Positions 1 to 6,839 of a stretch of 18,998 nucleotides of DNA are shown in pieces; the stretch's first letter is position 1, and the number at the start of each line of letters is the position of its first letter. The stretch covers positions 1 to 18,998 of the forward strand of contig CALHTM010000019.1 of the NCBI GenBank assembly GCA_938039975.1. The letters are read 5' to 3'. The notes below the pieces were generated by a model that did not search any database, was not told the DNA's origin, and worked only from the letters and a program-made list of their open reading frames with translations. The position numbers and the translations under genes were made by a program. Origin of the DNA: an uncultured Candidatus Saccharibacteria bacterium (GTDB lineage: Bacteria; Patescibacteriota; Saccharimonadia; Saccharimonadales; Saccharimonadaceae).

Positions 1-30
1 CAGCCATCCTTGAGTAGACAGGAGATGATC

Positions 31-240
31 ATGCCGAACCGGCGCGATCTGAACGACATCGCCAGCTACCTCGTCCCTAACCCTGGCGACGAAGCGTGGG
101 TTGTCGACCCCAACCAGCCTGAGCACATGCACCACGGACAGACCTCTGGCGAACCGCACTCCGATGGGTACTACATGTACAACGATGGTACGCCTAGCTG
201 GCTAAAGTACCACTCCGACGACAAGGAGGACGAGGAGTGA
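31..240 (+). CDS. Small acidic hypothetical protein, 69 aa (possible third cassette cargo)
   Basis: I do not recognise this protein. ATG at 31 is chosen over the in-frame TTG at 10 and ATG at 25 because AGGAG at 20-24 lies 6 nt upstream of it. The product is hydrophilic, rich in His, Asp, Pro and Tyr in its middle part, and ends in a strongly acidic tail (DDKEDEE). It has no signal peptide or membrane segment. By my count about 55 of 69 codons end in G or C, unlike the AT-rich ORF just downstream and the mixed usage of pheS, but like the ORFs at 8308-8484 and 10158-10409. Its start context GATCATGCCGA is identical to that of the 8308 ORF. The promoter, if present, lies before the window. A long hairpin follows at once. 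Function unknown; that it is a real gene is fairly likely from RBS, codon bias and terminator. Confidence 0.6.
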   Translation: MPNRRDLNDIASYLVPNPGDEAWVVDPNQPEHMHHGQTSGEPHSDGYYMYNDGTPSWLKYHSDDKEDEE

Positions 241-248
241 GATAGTCC

Positions 249-292
249 TCAAGGATGCCCCTCTCCGCATTCAGAGAGGGGTCATTCCTTGA
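249..292 (+). terminator. Long two-part stem-loop after the 69-aa ORF
   Basis: A 7-bp outer stem (249-255 with 286-292, TCAAGGA/TCCTTGA) and an 8-bp inner stem (258-265 with 274-281, CCCCTCTC/GAGAGGGG) are separated by a small internal loop; the apical loop is 8 nt. It begins 8 nt after the stop codon. There is no clean T-run after the outer stem, so it may be a terminator, an mRNA 3' end stabiliser, or both. Confidence 0.6.
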
Positions 293-304
293 ATTATATA
301 TAAT
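293..304 (+). promoter_or_regulatory. -10 element of the 311 gene (leaderless start)
   Basis: TATAAT at 299-304 lies 6 nt before the ATG at 311, so the transcription start would fall on or next to the start codon. The box lies in a 12-nt perfect palindrome, ATTATATATAAT. No good -35 is visible. Confidence 0.5.
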
Positions 305-310
305 ATAGTC

Positions 311-604
311 ATGAACTACGATAGATATCTAGAATTACAAACCCGTCTTGAATGGTTTTATGATTTTCATCCAGAGTTTTTTGATGATATTCCGCCTGAG
401 CAGAAGAAGTTACTACAGGATACATTCCTATACGACACACCTGATGAGAGCTATCCGGAATCATTACAAGATTTTTATGATAAGAACATTGATAATCGAC
501 CAACGCTTCAGGATGATATGTTTTTGGCAGTGGATGCCTTATATAAAGCAGCAGGGGCTAGTAGTCTGTTTGACGATAATGGATATCGTTCCCTTGCTGA
601 ATAG
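311..604 (+). CDS. Small acidic hypothetical protein, 97 aa
   Basis: I do not recognise this protein. It is soluble, acidic (many Asp/Glu) and rich in Tyr and Phe, with no signal peptide or membrane segment, and looks mostly helical. The ATG at 311 is chosen because a -10 box ends 6 nt before it and no Shine-Dalgarno is present, a leaderless pattern seen repeatedly in this window. Codons mostly end in A or T, in sharp contrast to the preceding 69-aa ORF. It lies in an AT-rich islet together with a broken ORF at 675-874, opposite in strand to pheS. This composition suggests acquired DNA. An overlapping 87-codon ORF in another frame (348-611) lacks any start signal and is taken as a shadow. Confidence 0.55.
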   Translation: MNYDRYLELQTRLEWFYDFHPEFFDDIPPEQKKLLQDTFLYDTPDESYPESLQDFYDKNIDNRPTLQDDMFLAVDALYKAAGASSLFDDNGYRSLAE

Positions 605-674
605 ATTTTAGTCTATGAAATCTGTATAGGTTATAAAACTGTATACTTTTCTTGATATAATTTAAGATTATTGT

Positions 675-874
675 ATGAATAATTATCTAGCAAAGAATTG
701 AAACAGATACCCGACGAATATCAATTTGCACAACTCATCAAGCCATATATCAATGAACCAGTACGCTTAAGTTTGCCAAGCGACTACACTTTTGTATCAG
801 ACCCAAAGAATTATTATCGTTATTATTTCGGCAATAGTCAGTCACAAAGAATAGTTTCCTGTCCTGCCACTTAG
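675..874 (+). pseudogene. Small ORF apparently broken by a 1-nt deletion
   Basis: ATG at 675 (14 nt after a TATAAT at 656-661) reads MNNYLAKN and stops at 701. The next frame is open from about 686 to the stop at 872-874 and reads ELKQIPDEYQF onwards. Adding one A to the short A-run near 692-694 joins them into a continuous 66-residue protein starting MNNYLAKELKQIPDEYQF, with a Tyr-rich segment (NYYRYYFG) near its end. Alternatives: a 58-aa protein from TTG at 698 without a Shine-Dalgarno site, a programmed frameshift, or a sequencing error. It ends 2 nt before the convergent pheS stop, leaving no room for a terminator. I recognise no family. Confidence 0.4.
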
Positions 875-876
875 AA

Positions 877-1917
877 TCAAAACTGCTCCAAAAAGTCCAG
901 CTTGCCACTCTCAAAATGCCGCACGTCCTCGATACCGTATTTCATCATCACCAGCCGGTCGATGCCGCAGCCAAAGGCAAAGCCGGTGTATTCATTCGGA
1001 TCGATGTCAGCAGCTTTCAGCACATTCGGGTGAATCATGCCGCAGCCTAATAGCTCAATCCAGCCCTCGCCTGAGCAAACTTTACAATCTGGATTTTTAC
1101 CTTCGCAAAACGGGCAGCTCAGCGCAAATTCAAAGCTTGGTTCAGTGAACGGAAAATAAAATGGATTGACGCGCACATCCAATTTCTTGCCGTAATATTC
1201 CTGTAAAAATTCCTGCAGCGTGGCGATGAGATTACCGACATTAACTCCCTTGGCGACATACACGCCCTCGACTTGATAGAACGTGTGCTCGTGCCGCGCA
1301 TCCAGGTCTTCGTTACGAAACACCCGGTCGGGCACAATGGCGGTAATCGCCTCGCCGTTTTCCAAACTACCATGATATTTTTTCAACACGCGGTTTTGCA
1401 TGGTCGAGGTGTGCGCCGGAGCAATCAAACGGTCGCCATTAACATCAGTCTCCTCGGTCATGAACGTGTCATAATCATCGCGCGCCGGATGACCCTTCGG
1501 GAAGTTCAGACTCTCGAACATATGGAACTGATCATCAATCTCACGCGACTCTTCCGTCACAAAGCCCATGCGATTGAAAATGTCAGAAATGCGGTCAATC
1601 TCGGCGCTCAGCGGGTGAATCGTACCCTGCTCGCTCGGCAGTAAATCAGGCTGCGGCGCATTGATGTCCATCGGCGCCGTCACGTCGATTGGCGGCAAAT
1701 CGACTTTGTCGAGCTCCTGGCGGCGAACTTCTATGACCACTTCCAACGATTTTTTCAGCTCGTTGACGCGCTTGCCGAAAGCCCCACGCTCATCGCTTGG
1801 TAAAGTCTTGATGTGGTCGTATAGTGTTTTGATTTCTGGAGCGCGCAATACTTCTTGCGGGTGGTTAGACTGAGCCGCCCGCGCTGATAAAACTTGTAAA
1901 ACTTTCTCGAAATCCAT
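877..1917 (-). CDS. pheS: Phenylalanyl-tRNA synthetase alpha subunit
   Basis: Catalytic subunit of the PheRS (alpha-beta)2 enzyme, which charges tRNA-Phe in the cytoplasm. Class II motif 2 is clear at residues 197-218 (VFRNEDLDARHEHTFYQVEG), followed by FPFTEPSFEF and the motif 3 region GFAFGCGIDRL near 312-322. Residues 1-75 form the N-terminal helical arm. An insert at 268-281 carries four cysteines (CPFC, six residues, CKVC), a likely zinc-binding loop that is absent from E. coli PheS but known in some other lineages. Length 346 aa is normal. The start ATG lies 7 nt after the stop of the upstream 84-aa gene, with a weak AGTAGG site. The beta-subunit gene pheT does not follow; the downstream DNA is the AT-rich islet. 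The tRNA-Phe substrate is encoded at the far end of this window. Confidence 0.95.
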   Translation of the reverse strand: MDFEKVLQVLSARAAQSNHPQEVLRAPEIKTLYDHIKTLPSDERGAFGKRVNELKKSLEVVIEVRRQELDKVDLPPIDVTAPMDINAPQPDLLPSEQGTIHPLSAEIDRISDIFNRMGFVTEESREIDDQFHMFESLNFPKGHPARDDYDTFMTEETDVNGDRLIAPAHTSTMQNRVLKKYHGSLENGEAITAIVPDRVFRNEDLDARHEHTFYQVEGVYVAKGVNVGNLIATLQEFLQEYYGKKLDVRVNPFYFPFTEPSFEFALSCPFCEGKNPDCKVCSGEGWIELLGCGMIHPNVLKAADIDPNEYTGFAFGCGIDRLVMMKYGIEDVRHFESGKLDFLEQF

Positions 1918-1924
1918 CGCTAAC

Positions 1925-2179
1925 CTACTTATTCACCTGATATACGAATAACACAAATACGCCAACTGCCATCAGTACAATAAACACCCAAGCTGGTGCT
2001 AGAGTTGTCGTAGCCTTGGTGCCTTTCAAATATTCTGAGTTTTCGATTAGCTCGCCGCTAACACCCGGAACTGGCTCGCCTTCTTGCTTTGCCTTCTGCG
2101 CTGCTTTTTCACGCAAGTCGGCAGCGATGCGCTGTTGCAGTTCGCTGCGGCTTTCTGTCTGTTCAAAATAACGTCCCAT
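1925..2179 (-). CDS. Small C-terminally anchored membrane protein, 84 aa
   Basis: Unknown function. Residues 1-35 are a charged, Gln/Glu/Lys/Ala-rich helix likely to form a coiled coil. Residues about 62-80 (PAWVFIVLMAVGVFVLFVY) are one hydrophobic membrane segment, leaving a four-residue tail, so the bulk should face the cytoplasm. The gene is first in a unit with pheS (7-nt gap). A TATAAT box at 2186-2191, with TG one base upstream (extended -10), ends 6 nt before the ATG and there is no Shine-Dalgarno, so the mRNA is predicted to be leaderless. Coding status is supported by promoter position, tight spacing to pheS and a sensible membrane topology. Confidence 0.75.
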   Translation of the reverse strand: MGRYFEQTESRSELQQRIAADLREKAAQKAKQEGEPVPGVSGELIENSEYLKGTKATTTLAPAWVFIVLMAVGVFVLFVYQVNK

Positions 2180-2185
2180 ATCATC

Positions 2186-2194
2186 ATTATAACA
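2186..2194 (-). promoter_or_regulatory. Extended -10 promoter of the 84-aa gene and pheS
   Basis: On the minus strand TGT-TATAAT ends 6 nt before ATG 2179. The -35 region (about 2209-2214) is poor, as is common for extended -10 promoters. It is back to back with the aquaporin promoter. Confidence 0.6.
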
Positions 2195-2223
2195 GATGTA
2201 TACAACCCAAAATATTTTTGTGT

Positions 2224-2253
2224 TATACTATGTCTATATTTCAGTAAAGGAGG
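2224..2253 (+). promoter_or_regulatory. -10 box and Shine-Dalgarno of the aquaporin gene
   Basis: TATACT at 2224-2229 would start a short leader near 2236. AAAGGAGG at 2246-2253 is a near-perfect Shine-Dalgarno 8 nt before ATG 2262. This fixes the start and rules out the upstream in-frame start at 2196, which lies before the -10 box. Confidence 0.6.
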
Positions 2254-2261
2254 GAATATTC

Positions 2262-3203
2262 ATGGCTACTAAAAAAGCCGCTTCTACCAAGAAGAAGACG
2301 ACCGCCAAGAAAACGGCCGCCAGCAAGACGACTGTTCGTACAGTATCTGCCGAAAAAGTAGAAGCACCAAAGAAGGAAACTGCCGCTGCCAAACCTACGA
2401 CAACTAAACGCAGCAGCGTCAAGCTTCCACCAAATATCATAAATATAATCTTTGCCGAACTAATCGGTACGTTTGTATTGACGCTGGTTGCTTTGACCAC
2501 ATTCAAAGACGGCGGCGTTGGCGCGCTAGCTGTCGGCTTCACGCTAGTAATGCTGGTGATGAGCATTGGCGCTGTCTCGGGCTCGCACGTCAACCCAGCC
2601 GTAACATTTGGTTTGTGGACTATGCGCAAGCTCAAGACAATCCTGCTGCCATTCTACTGGGGCGCCCAGTTCATCGGCGCTATGCTGGCTGTAATCGTCA
2701 CCAACTGGGTTACTGGCGGCTCGATCAACTTCGGCTTTAGCGGATTTAGCAGCATGAACTGGTCGATATTCGGCATTGAGCTGGTCGGCACCGCTATCTT
2801 TCTATTCGGACTAGCAGCAGTTCTATCGCGCGAAGAAACTTGCAATACCGGCAAGGCGCTCGGCGTTGGCTTGGCACTGGCAGTCGGTATTTTGACATCT
2901 GGCTACTTGTTGTCGACCGCCAAGACACAAGCAATCGCCGACTACCAAAGCAAAGCAACATCTTCAGCTTCTAATAAAGTTGAGATTCCTCACGTCGCTT
3001 ACGTCAAGGGCGCTAGCCTTAACCCGGCTGTTGCGCTAGCGATGACCGATTCGACCGAAAAGGAGCTCACTACTGGTTCAGCTGGCTCTAACGAAGTTGT
3101 CAATTCGCGCTTCTCGCTCGAGTCGCTAGTTGGCGCTTTAGCGGGCGCCGCTGTTGGCGCCAACCTCTACGTGTTGGTTGCTGGCCGGCAAAAGAAAGAC
3201 TAA
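2262..3203 (+). CDS. Aquaporin/MIP-family channel with basic N-terminal tail
   Basis: Membrane channel for water or small neutral solutes. Residues 1-55 are a Lys/Ala/Thr-rich tail like that of histone H1, probably cytoplasmic and disordered. The channel domain (about 57-308) has the two half-helix motifs of the family: NPA at 111-113 in SHVNPAVTFG, and NPA at 254-256 in ASLNPAVALA. The first half starts FAELIGTFVLT and the second IFGIELVGTAIFLFG, as expected for the internal repeat. Oddities: the Arg that normally follows the second NPA and lines the ar/R selectivity filter is Val257, and the loop before it (about 220-248) is long and polar. Length is 313 aa against 230-280 usual, mostly because of the tail. 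A strong RBS and a terminator bracket the gene, so it is monocistronic. Substrate cannot be assigned. Confidence 0.9.
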   Translation: MATKKAASTKKKTTAKKTAASKTTVRTVSAEKVEAPKKETAAAKPTTTKRSSVKLPPNIINIIFAELIGTFVLTLVALTTFKDGGVGALAVGFTLVMLVMSIGAVSGSHVNPAVTFGLWTMRKLKTILLPFYWGAQFIGAMLAVIVTNWVTGGSINFGFSGFSSMNWSIFGIELVGTAIFLFGLAAVLSREETCNTGKALGVGLALAVGILTSGYLLSTAKTQAIADYQSKATSSASNKVEIPHVAYVKGASLNPAVALAMTDSTEKELTTGSAGSNEVVNSRFSLESLVGALAGAAVGANLYVLVAGRQKKD

Positions 3204-3220
3204 ACCTAACTTTCTTAACA

Positions 3221-3250
3221 AAAATATCCCGTCTATCGGCGGGATATTTT
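3221..3250. terminator. Bidirectional terminator between aquaporin and rmuC
   Basis: Arms 3221-3231 and 3240-3250 form an 11-bp stem (AAAATATCCCG with CGGGATATTTT), with A-run and T-run on the two sides. It serves the convergent aquaporin (+) and rmuC (-) genes. Confidence 0.85.
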
Positions 3251-3265
3251 GATAGTCAAAAATCT

Positions 3266-4342
3266 TTACTTTTTGTCAACAGACGACGGACGATCAAGCG
3301 CCAATACTTCAACGGAAGAATCATTACCAGCGATCTTCACCACGTCTTTATCAACTTTACCGAGCTCTTTATGAGCGTTGTTATAATGATTGACCGTCGT
3401 ACCGAGACTATTGCCTAGTTTTTGCATATACTCTTCGAATTTGGCGATGTGTTGTCCGAGCTTGCCGACACGAACTTGAATATCCTTAGCCTGCTCCTCG
3501 ATTTGCAAACTGCGCAAACCTTGCAATACCGTTTGCAAATACGCCATAAAACTCGTCGGACTAGTAATAATCACGTGCTTTTCGCGAAAAGCATACTCAA
3601 TCAGATCGCGCGAACTGCCGCCCTGGCCAACATTATTGATCAGTAAATCATAATACAACGATTCGCTGGGAATAAACATAAATGCGAAATCCATAGTATG
3701 CTCGCTCGGACGAATATATTTGCTGGTTTCGTCGATGCGCCCTTTCAGATCAGCTTTGACTTTTTGCATTAGCTGCTCGCGCTCTTTGCCGCTAGCTTCA
3801 ATCATCCGGTTGTAATTTTCGAGGCTAAATTTGCTATCAACTGGCAGAATCTGACCCTTATCAAGAAAAATCACCGCATCAACCATTTCGCCATCGCGAA
3901 ACTTATACTGAGTCTGATACTGCCCTGGCGCCAAAATATTTTCGAGAACGCTCGACAAATAGTATTCGCCAAAAACACCGCGCTGCTTGGGGTTTTGTAG
4001 AACATTTTGCAAGGTTTTGAGATCAGTCGCCACATCAACGACCCGCTTGTTGGTCTCGTCGAGCTTGGTCAAGCGCTGCGTGACATCGGCCACCAATTTT
4101 GAACTTTCACTGAGCTGCTTTTGCACCGATTGCTGAGTTGACAGCTGCGAGCGCTCGAGCTTGTCGCTCATTGTTTGCTGCAAATTAGCGATCGAGCGCG
4201 ACAATTCAACGACATCACCCTTAATCAGCTCTACCGCCGAGTTATTTTGCACTCGCTTCAGCTGCTGCATCAACACAAAAATAACCACGCTAGCCGCTGC
4301 GACGACTATCACTAAAATTATAAGCAAAACCATTATTTCCAT
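3266..4342 (-). CDS. rmuC: DNA recombination protein RmuC family
   Basis: RmuC limits DNA rearrangement at short inverted repeats in E. coli and has a predicted PD-(D/E)XK-type nuclease fold. Residues 3-25 are an N-terminal membrane helix; residues about 30-110 are a Gln/Ser-rich coiled coil. The RmuC core follows with GVFGEYYLSSVLENIL, VDAVIFLDKGQILPVDSKFS and AFMFIPSESLYYDLL, which match the family's GE, D and DSK positions. ATG 4342 is chosen instead of an upstream TTG because a TATGCT -10 box (4349-4354) ends exactly 6 nt before it, a leaderless start. Product 358 aa, within the usual range. It is convergent with the aquaporin gene and shares its terminator. Confidence 0.88.
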   Translation of the reverse strand: MEIMVLLIILVIVVAAASVVIFVLMQQLKRVQNNSAVELIKGDVVELSRSIANLQQTMSDKLERSQLSTQQSVQKQLSESSKLVADVTQRLTKLDETNKRVVDVATDLKTLQNVLQNPKQRGVFGEYYLSSVLENILAPGQYQTQYKFRDGEMVDAVIFLDKGQILPVDSKFSLENYNRMIEASGKEREQLMQKVKADLKGRIDETSKYIRPSEHTMDFAFMFIPSESLYYDLLINNVGQGGSSRDLIEYAFREKHVIITSPTSFMAYLQTVLQGLRSLQIEEQAKDIQVRVGKLGQHIAKFEEYMQKLGNSLGTTVNHYNNAHKELGKVDKDVVKIAGNDSSVEVLALDRPSSVDKK

Positions 4343-4348
4343 ATAGCT

Positions 4349-4354
4349 AGCATA
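4349..4354 (-). promoter_or_regulatory. -10 box of rmuC, leaderless
   Basis: TATGCT on the minus strand ends 6 nt before ATG 4342; no Shine-Dalgarno or clear -35 is present. Confidence 0.5.
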
Positions 4355-4378
4355 CCGCAAATAACGGTTCTGCGCCAG

Positions 4379-4864
4379 CTACCCAGCGATAATCAACCGA
4401 GCCGCTACAATCAGCACAATCGATACTACTAAGTAAAGTATGAACGACCGCAATCGCGCTAGCCAAGTAAACATCGCATATGTCAACGCGCCAATTACCG
4501 TCATCGCCGCCATCGCCCAATACCACGGCAATAGCGCTAAATACGATTGCAGACCCCATAGAGCCGCTATCGAAGCAATAACGATAAATAACGGCCGGTA
4601 AATTCGCGCCTGCGACAGCAGTATCAATCCGCCGATTGACACCAAAGTTACCGAAAAAATTGCTACATACAGCGGCGCATTCTGGCATAAATCATTATCG
4701 CCGCGGCACATCACCGCCGACGCGACCCGGCCAACCAAAATATACAACACCGTCAGTATTGCACCAGCGAATGCTCCATAGATAGCAGCTCGAATGATAT
4801 CCTTTTTGTCCATCGGAATAAACGGCTCCAGCTTCACCGCCGCAGTCTCGTTTGCGTTGTTCAT
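4379..4864 (-). CDS. Polytopic membrane protein, 161 aa
   Basis: No family recognised. After a polar N-terminus of about 25 residues there are roughly five hydrophobic segments: AAIYGAFAGAILTVLYILV, APLYVAIFSVTLVSIGGLIL, then three more from LFIVIASIAALWG to the C-terminal FILYLVVSIVLIVAARLI. Two cysteines flank a short acidic loop (CRGDNDLC) after the first segment, possibly a disulfide on the outer face. ATG 4864 is preferred to ATG 4885 because GGAG sits 6 nt before it. It is third in a minus-strand unit behind hisS and the PAP2 gene (about 30-nt gap), and may be co-expressed with them. Role unknown. Confidence 0.75.
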   Translation of the reverse strand: MNNANETAAVKLEPFIPMDKKDIIRAAIYGAFAGAILTVLYILVGRVASAVMCRGDNDLCQNAPLYVAIFSVTLVSIGGLILLSQARIYRPLFIVIASIAALWGLQSYLALLPWYWAMAAMTVIGALTYAMFTWLARLRSFILYLVVSIVLIVAARLIIAG

Positions 4865-4894
4865 AGGTTTCTCCACATTAGTCATCTTACTAAG

Positions 4895-5395
4895 TTATTT
4901 TACTACATTCTTGCGTTTTTTGCTAGATGCAAGCTTAACATTAGGCCAATCCACGTACCACAACGCCCCCAAGCAAGCCACCGCCATGCCACCGACAACA
5001 TCAAGCGGCGTGTGCACCAGCGCTAATATTCTGCCAACGCCAACCAGCAGCGCCATAGTTAGCATAATTATAGTAATCGAGCGGCGGCGCAGTGCATACC
5101 AGACCGCCAGCACCAAAAACATCGCAAAAAGCGCGTGATCAGACGGAAATCCCGGATTATTCAGATAAGCCGCCCCTGGATTAACGCCAAGCAGCTCAAA
5201 CGGACGCAACTGTTCAGGCTGATATATCAACCCGAGGATTTTAGCAATCACATAAGACGTCAGCCCGGCCATCAGCACGCGAGAATAAATTTCATAGCGG
5301 CGCTTACTTTCAACCTTAAAAAATAGTTCATACAAAGCCAGCAATACTAACGGAATCAGCAGCCAGTCGGCGATTATCTTAACCAGCCAAGCCAC
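4895..5395 (-). CDS. PAP2-superfamily membrane phosphatase
   Basis: Integral membrane lipid-phosphate phosphatase; members recycle undecaprenyl pyrophosphate or dephosphorylate other lipid phosphates. Signature motifs are visible: LRP at 63-65 (motif 1 region, with K52 further upstream than in the usual KX6RP), FPSDH at 83-87 (PSGH variant) and GRILALVHTPLD at 121-132, giving the catalytic H128 with R122 and D132. Five or six hydrophobic segments; a basic C-terminal tail (KKRKN). The start is GTG at 5395, one base after the hisS stop, with GAGGAG about 13 nt upstream inside hisS, so translation is probably coupled. Substrate is inferred only from the family; an undecaprenyl-PP role would fit with the MurF-like gene in this window. 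Confidence 0.85.
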   Translation of the reverse strand: MAWLVKIIADWLLIPLVLLALYELFFKVESKRRYEIYSRVLMAGLTSYVIAKILGLIYQPEQLRPFELLGVNPGAAYLNNPGFPSDHALFAMFLVLAVWYALRRRSITIIMLTMALLVGVGRILALVHTPLDVVGGMAVACLGALWYVDWPNVKLASSKKRKNVVK

Positions 5396-5396
5396 C

Positions 5397-6710
5397 CTAT
5401 CGTTGCAGCTCCTCGACTAGTTGCTGGCGGGGAATGGGCTTATTCTCACCAGTTGCCATATCCTTCACTGTCGCGAAACAGCCGCGTACTTCTTCCTCGC
5501 CAATCAAAACGACTAATGGTATACCAAGACGATCAGCATAGCGCAGCTTCTTTTTTAACGGCACTGATTCGGTATTGAGGATTGTCGCCACGCCAGCTCG
5601 CCGCAGCTCGGCAGCTATTTGCAGCGCCTCGCCGAATTGCGCATCGTCAAAAGACGCCACCATACAGCGCGCCAATGTCTGGCGATGACTAGACACGACG
5701 CCTGCCTCGCGCAGTTTGTAGAATAAGCGCGATAAACCAATCGACACACCAACTCCCGGCAGACGCGTCCGCGTATAGTTCTCGGCCAAGTTATCGTAGC
5801 GTCCGCCCGAGCAAACACTACCGACTTCTGGATAATCATCAAGCGTCGTTTCGTAGACTACGCCAGTATAATAATCCAGTCCGCGCGCAATCCGTAGGTC
5901 TAACTGAATACGCTGCTCTGGCAAGCCCATGTTTCGCAGCATCGCCAGCAACTCGCGTAATTTTGCCGTGCCAAGCGCGAAATCATCAGAATTGATCTCG
6001 TTTTTCATTGATTCTAGCTGCGATAAAATCTCGTCGTTGCTACCGCTAATTTCTGTGAAGGCAACTACTTGCAAGACTTGCTTTTCGCTAAGGCCTAGCC
6101 CGCGTAATTCCGCCATAAAATCTTGGCGCGATATTTTCTCGATTTTATCTACTACTCGCAGCACATCCGCCGACACATCGGTCAAACCAATTCCAGCGAA
6201 AAAGCCGTTCAACACCAAGCGATTATTGATGTGAATCGTGAACTCGCCGAAAGCAAACTGCTCAAAAATATCGTTAATTACCGCCGGGAACTCCGCATCG
6301 GCCGCCACGCTTTCCGAACCAATCACATCAATGTCGCACTGGTAGAATTCGCGGAAACGCCCAGCTTGGGCTCGCTCGGCGCGATGTACTTTACCGATCT
6401 GGTAACGACGGAACGGAAAAACCAGCTGGCCTTCATGTTCGGCGACGTAGCGCGCCAGCGGCACCGTTAGATCAAAACGCAAGCTCAAATCATTCTTGCC
6501 GCGTTCAAACCGATAGATTTGTTTCTCGGTTTCGCCGCCGCCTTTCGCCAACAATACCTCGCTCAGCTCAATATCTGGCGTGTCCAGCGGCGCGTAGCCA
6601 TAGCGCTCATAAGTTTCGCGAATAATGTCGCGCAAACGATTAAACTCTATTTGGTCGCCTGGCAGATATTCGCTGAAACCGCTCGGAATTCGGGGAGTAG
6701 TTGTCTTCAT
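5397..6710 (-). CDS. hisS: Histidyl-tRNA synthetase
   Basis: Class II synthetase that charges tRNA-His. Motif 1 region lies in the N-terminal 70 residues; motif 2 reads FRRYQIGKVHRAERAQAGRF followed by REFYQCDIDVIG. The HisRS-specific histidine-A motif is LDLRIARGLDYYTG and motif 3 is GVGVSIGLSRLF. The C-terminal anticodon-binding domain starts near residue 335. Length 437 aa is typical. ATG 6710 lies only 12 nt behind the CCA end of tRNA-Gln; there is no Shine-Dalgarno in those 12 nt. The mRNA is therefore probably released by 3' processing of the tRNA and translated with an ultra-short leader. It heads the unit with the PAP2 and membrane-protein genes. Confidence 0.96.
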   Translation of the reverse strand: MKTTTPRIPSGFSEYLPGDQIEFNRLRDIIRETYERYGYAPLDTPDIELSEVLLAKGGGETEKQIYRFERGKNDLSLRFDLTVPLARYVAEHEGQLVFPFRRYQIGKVHRAERAQAGRFREFYQCDIDVIGSESVAADAEFPAVINDIFEQFAFGEFTIHINNRLVLNGFFAGIGLTDVSADVLRVVDKIEKISRQDFMAELRGLGLSEKQVLQVVAFTEISGSNDEILSQLESMKNEINSDDFALGTAKLRELLAMLRNMGLPEQRIQLDLRIARGLDYYTGVVYETTLDDYPEVGSVCSGGRYDNLAENYTRTRLPGVGVSIGLSRLFYKLREAGVVSSHRQTLARCMVASFDDAQFGEALQIAAELRRAGVATILNTESVPLKKKLRYADRLGIPLVVLIGEEEVRGCFATVKDMATGENKPIPRQQLVEELQR

Positions 6711-6722
6711 ATCATTATTTCT

Positions 6723-6797
6723 TGGCTGGGGTGGAGGGATTCGAACCCCCGCATGCTGGGACCAGAACCCAGTGCCTTACCACTTGGCGACACCCCA
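6723..6797 (-). tRNA. tRNA-Gln (anticodon CTG)
   Basis: The minus strand folds into a complete cloverleaf: acceptor TGGGGTG/CACCCCA, D arm with GCCAAGTGGTAAGGC, anticodon stem CTGGG/CCCAG with loop TTCTGGT (anticodon at 6763-6765), T arm with GGTTCGAAT, discriminator G and encoded CCA. The sequence resembles bacterial tRNA-Gln throughout. CTG reads CAG only; a TTG-anticodon tRNA for CAA must lie elsewhere. Confidence 0.96.
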
Positions 6798-6810
6798 TCG
6801 CGCCTACCTT

Positions 6811-6839
6811 AATATATCACTAGAGCGCTTTTATTTCAA
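6811..6839 (-). promoter_or_regulatory. Promoter of tRNA-Gln / hisS unit
   Basis: Minus strand TTGAAA (6834-6839), 17-nt spacer, TATATT (6811-6816), preceded by TGA as an extended -10. It predicts a start a few bases before the tRNA. The -35 overlaps the last codons of the 6831-7289 gene. Confidence 0.7.

Noticed and set aside
4347..4688. 113-codon minus-strand ORF overlapping the 4379-4864 gene
   Set aside because: Alternative frame of the membrane-protein gene, with an unlikely Cys/Ser-rich product and no start signal.
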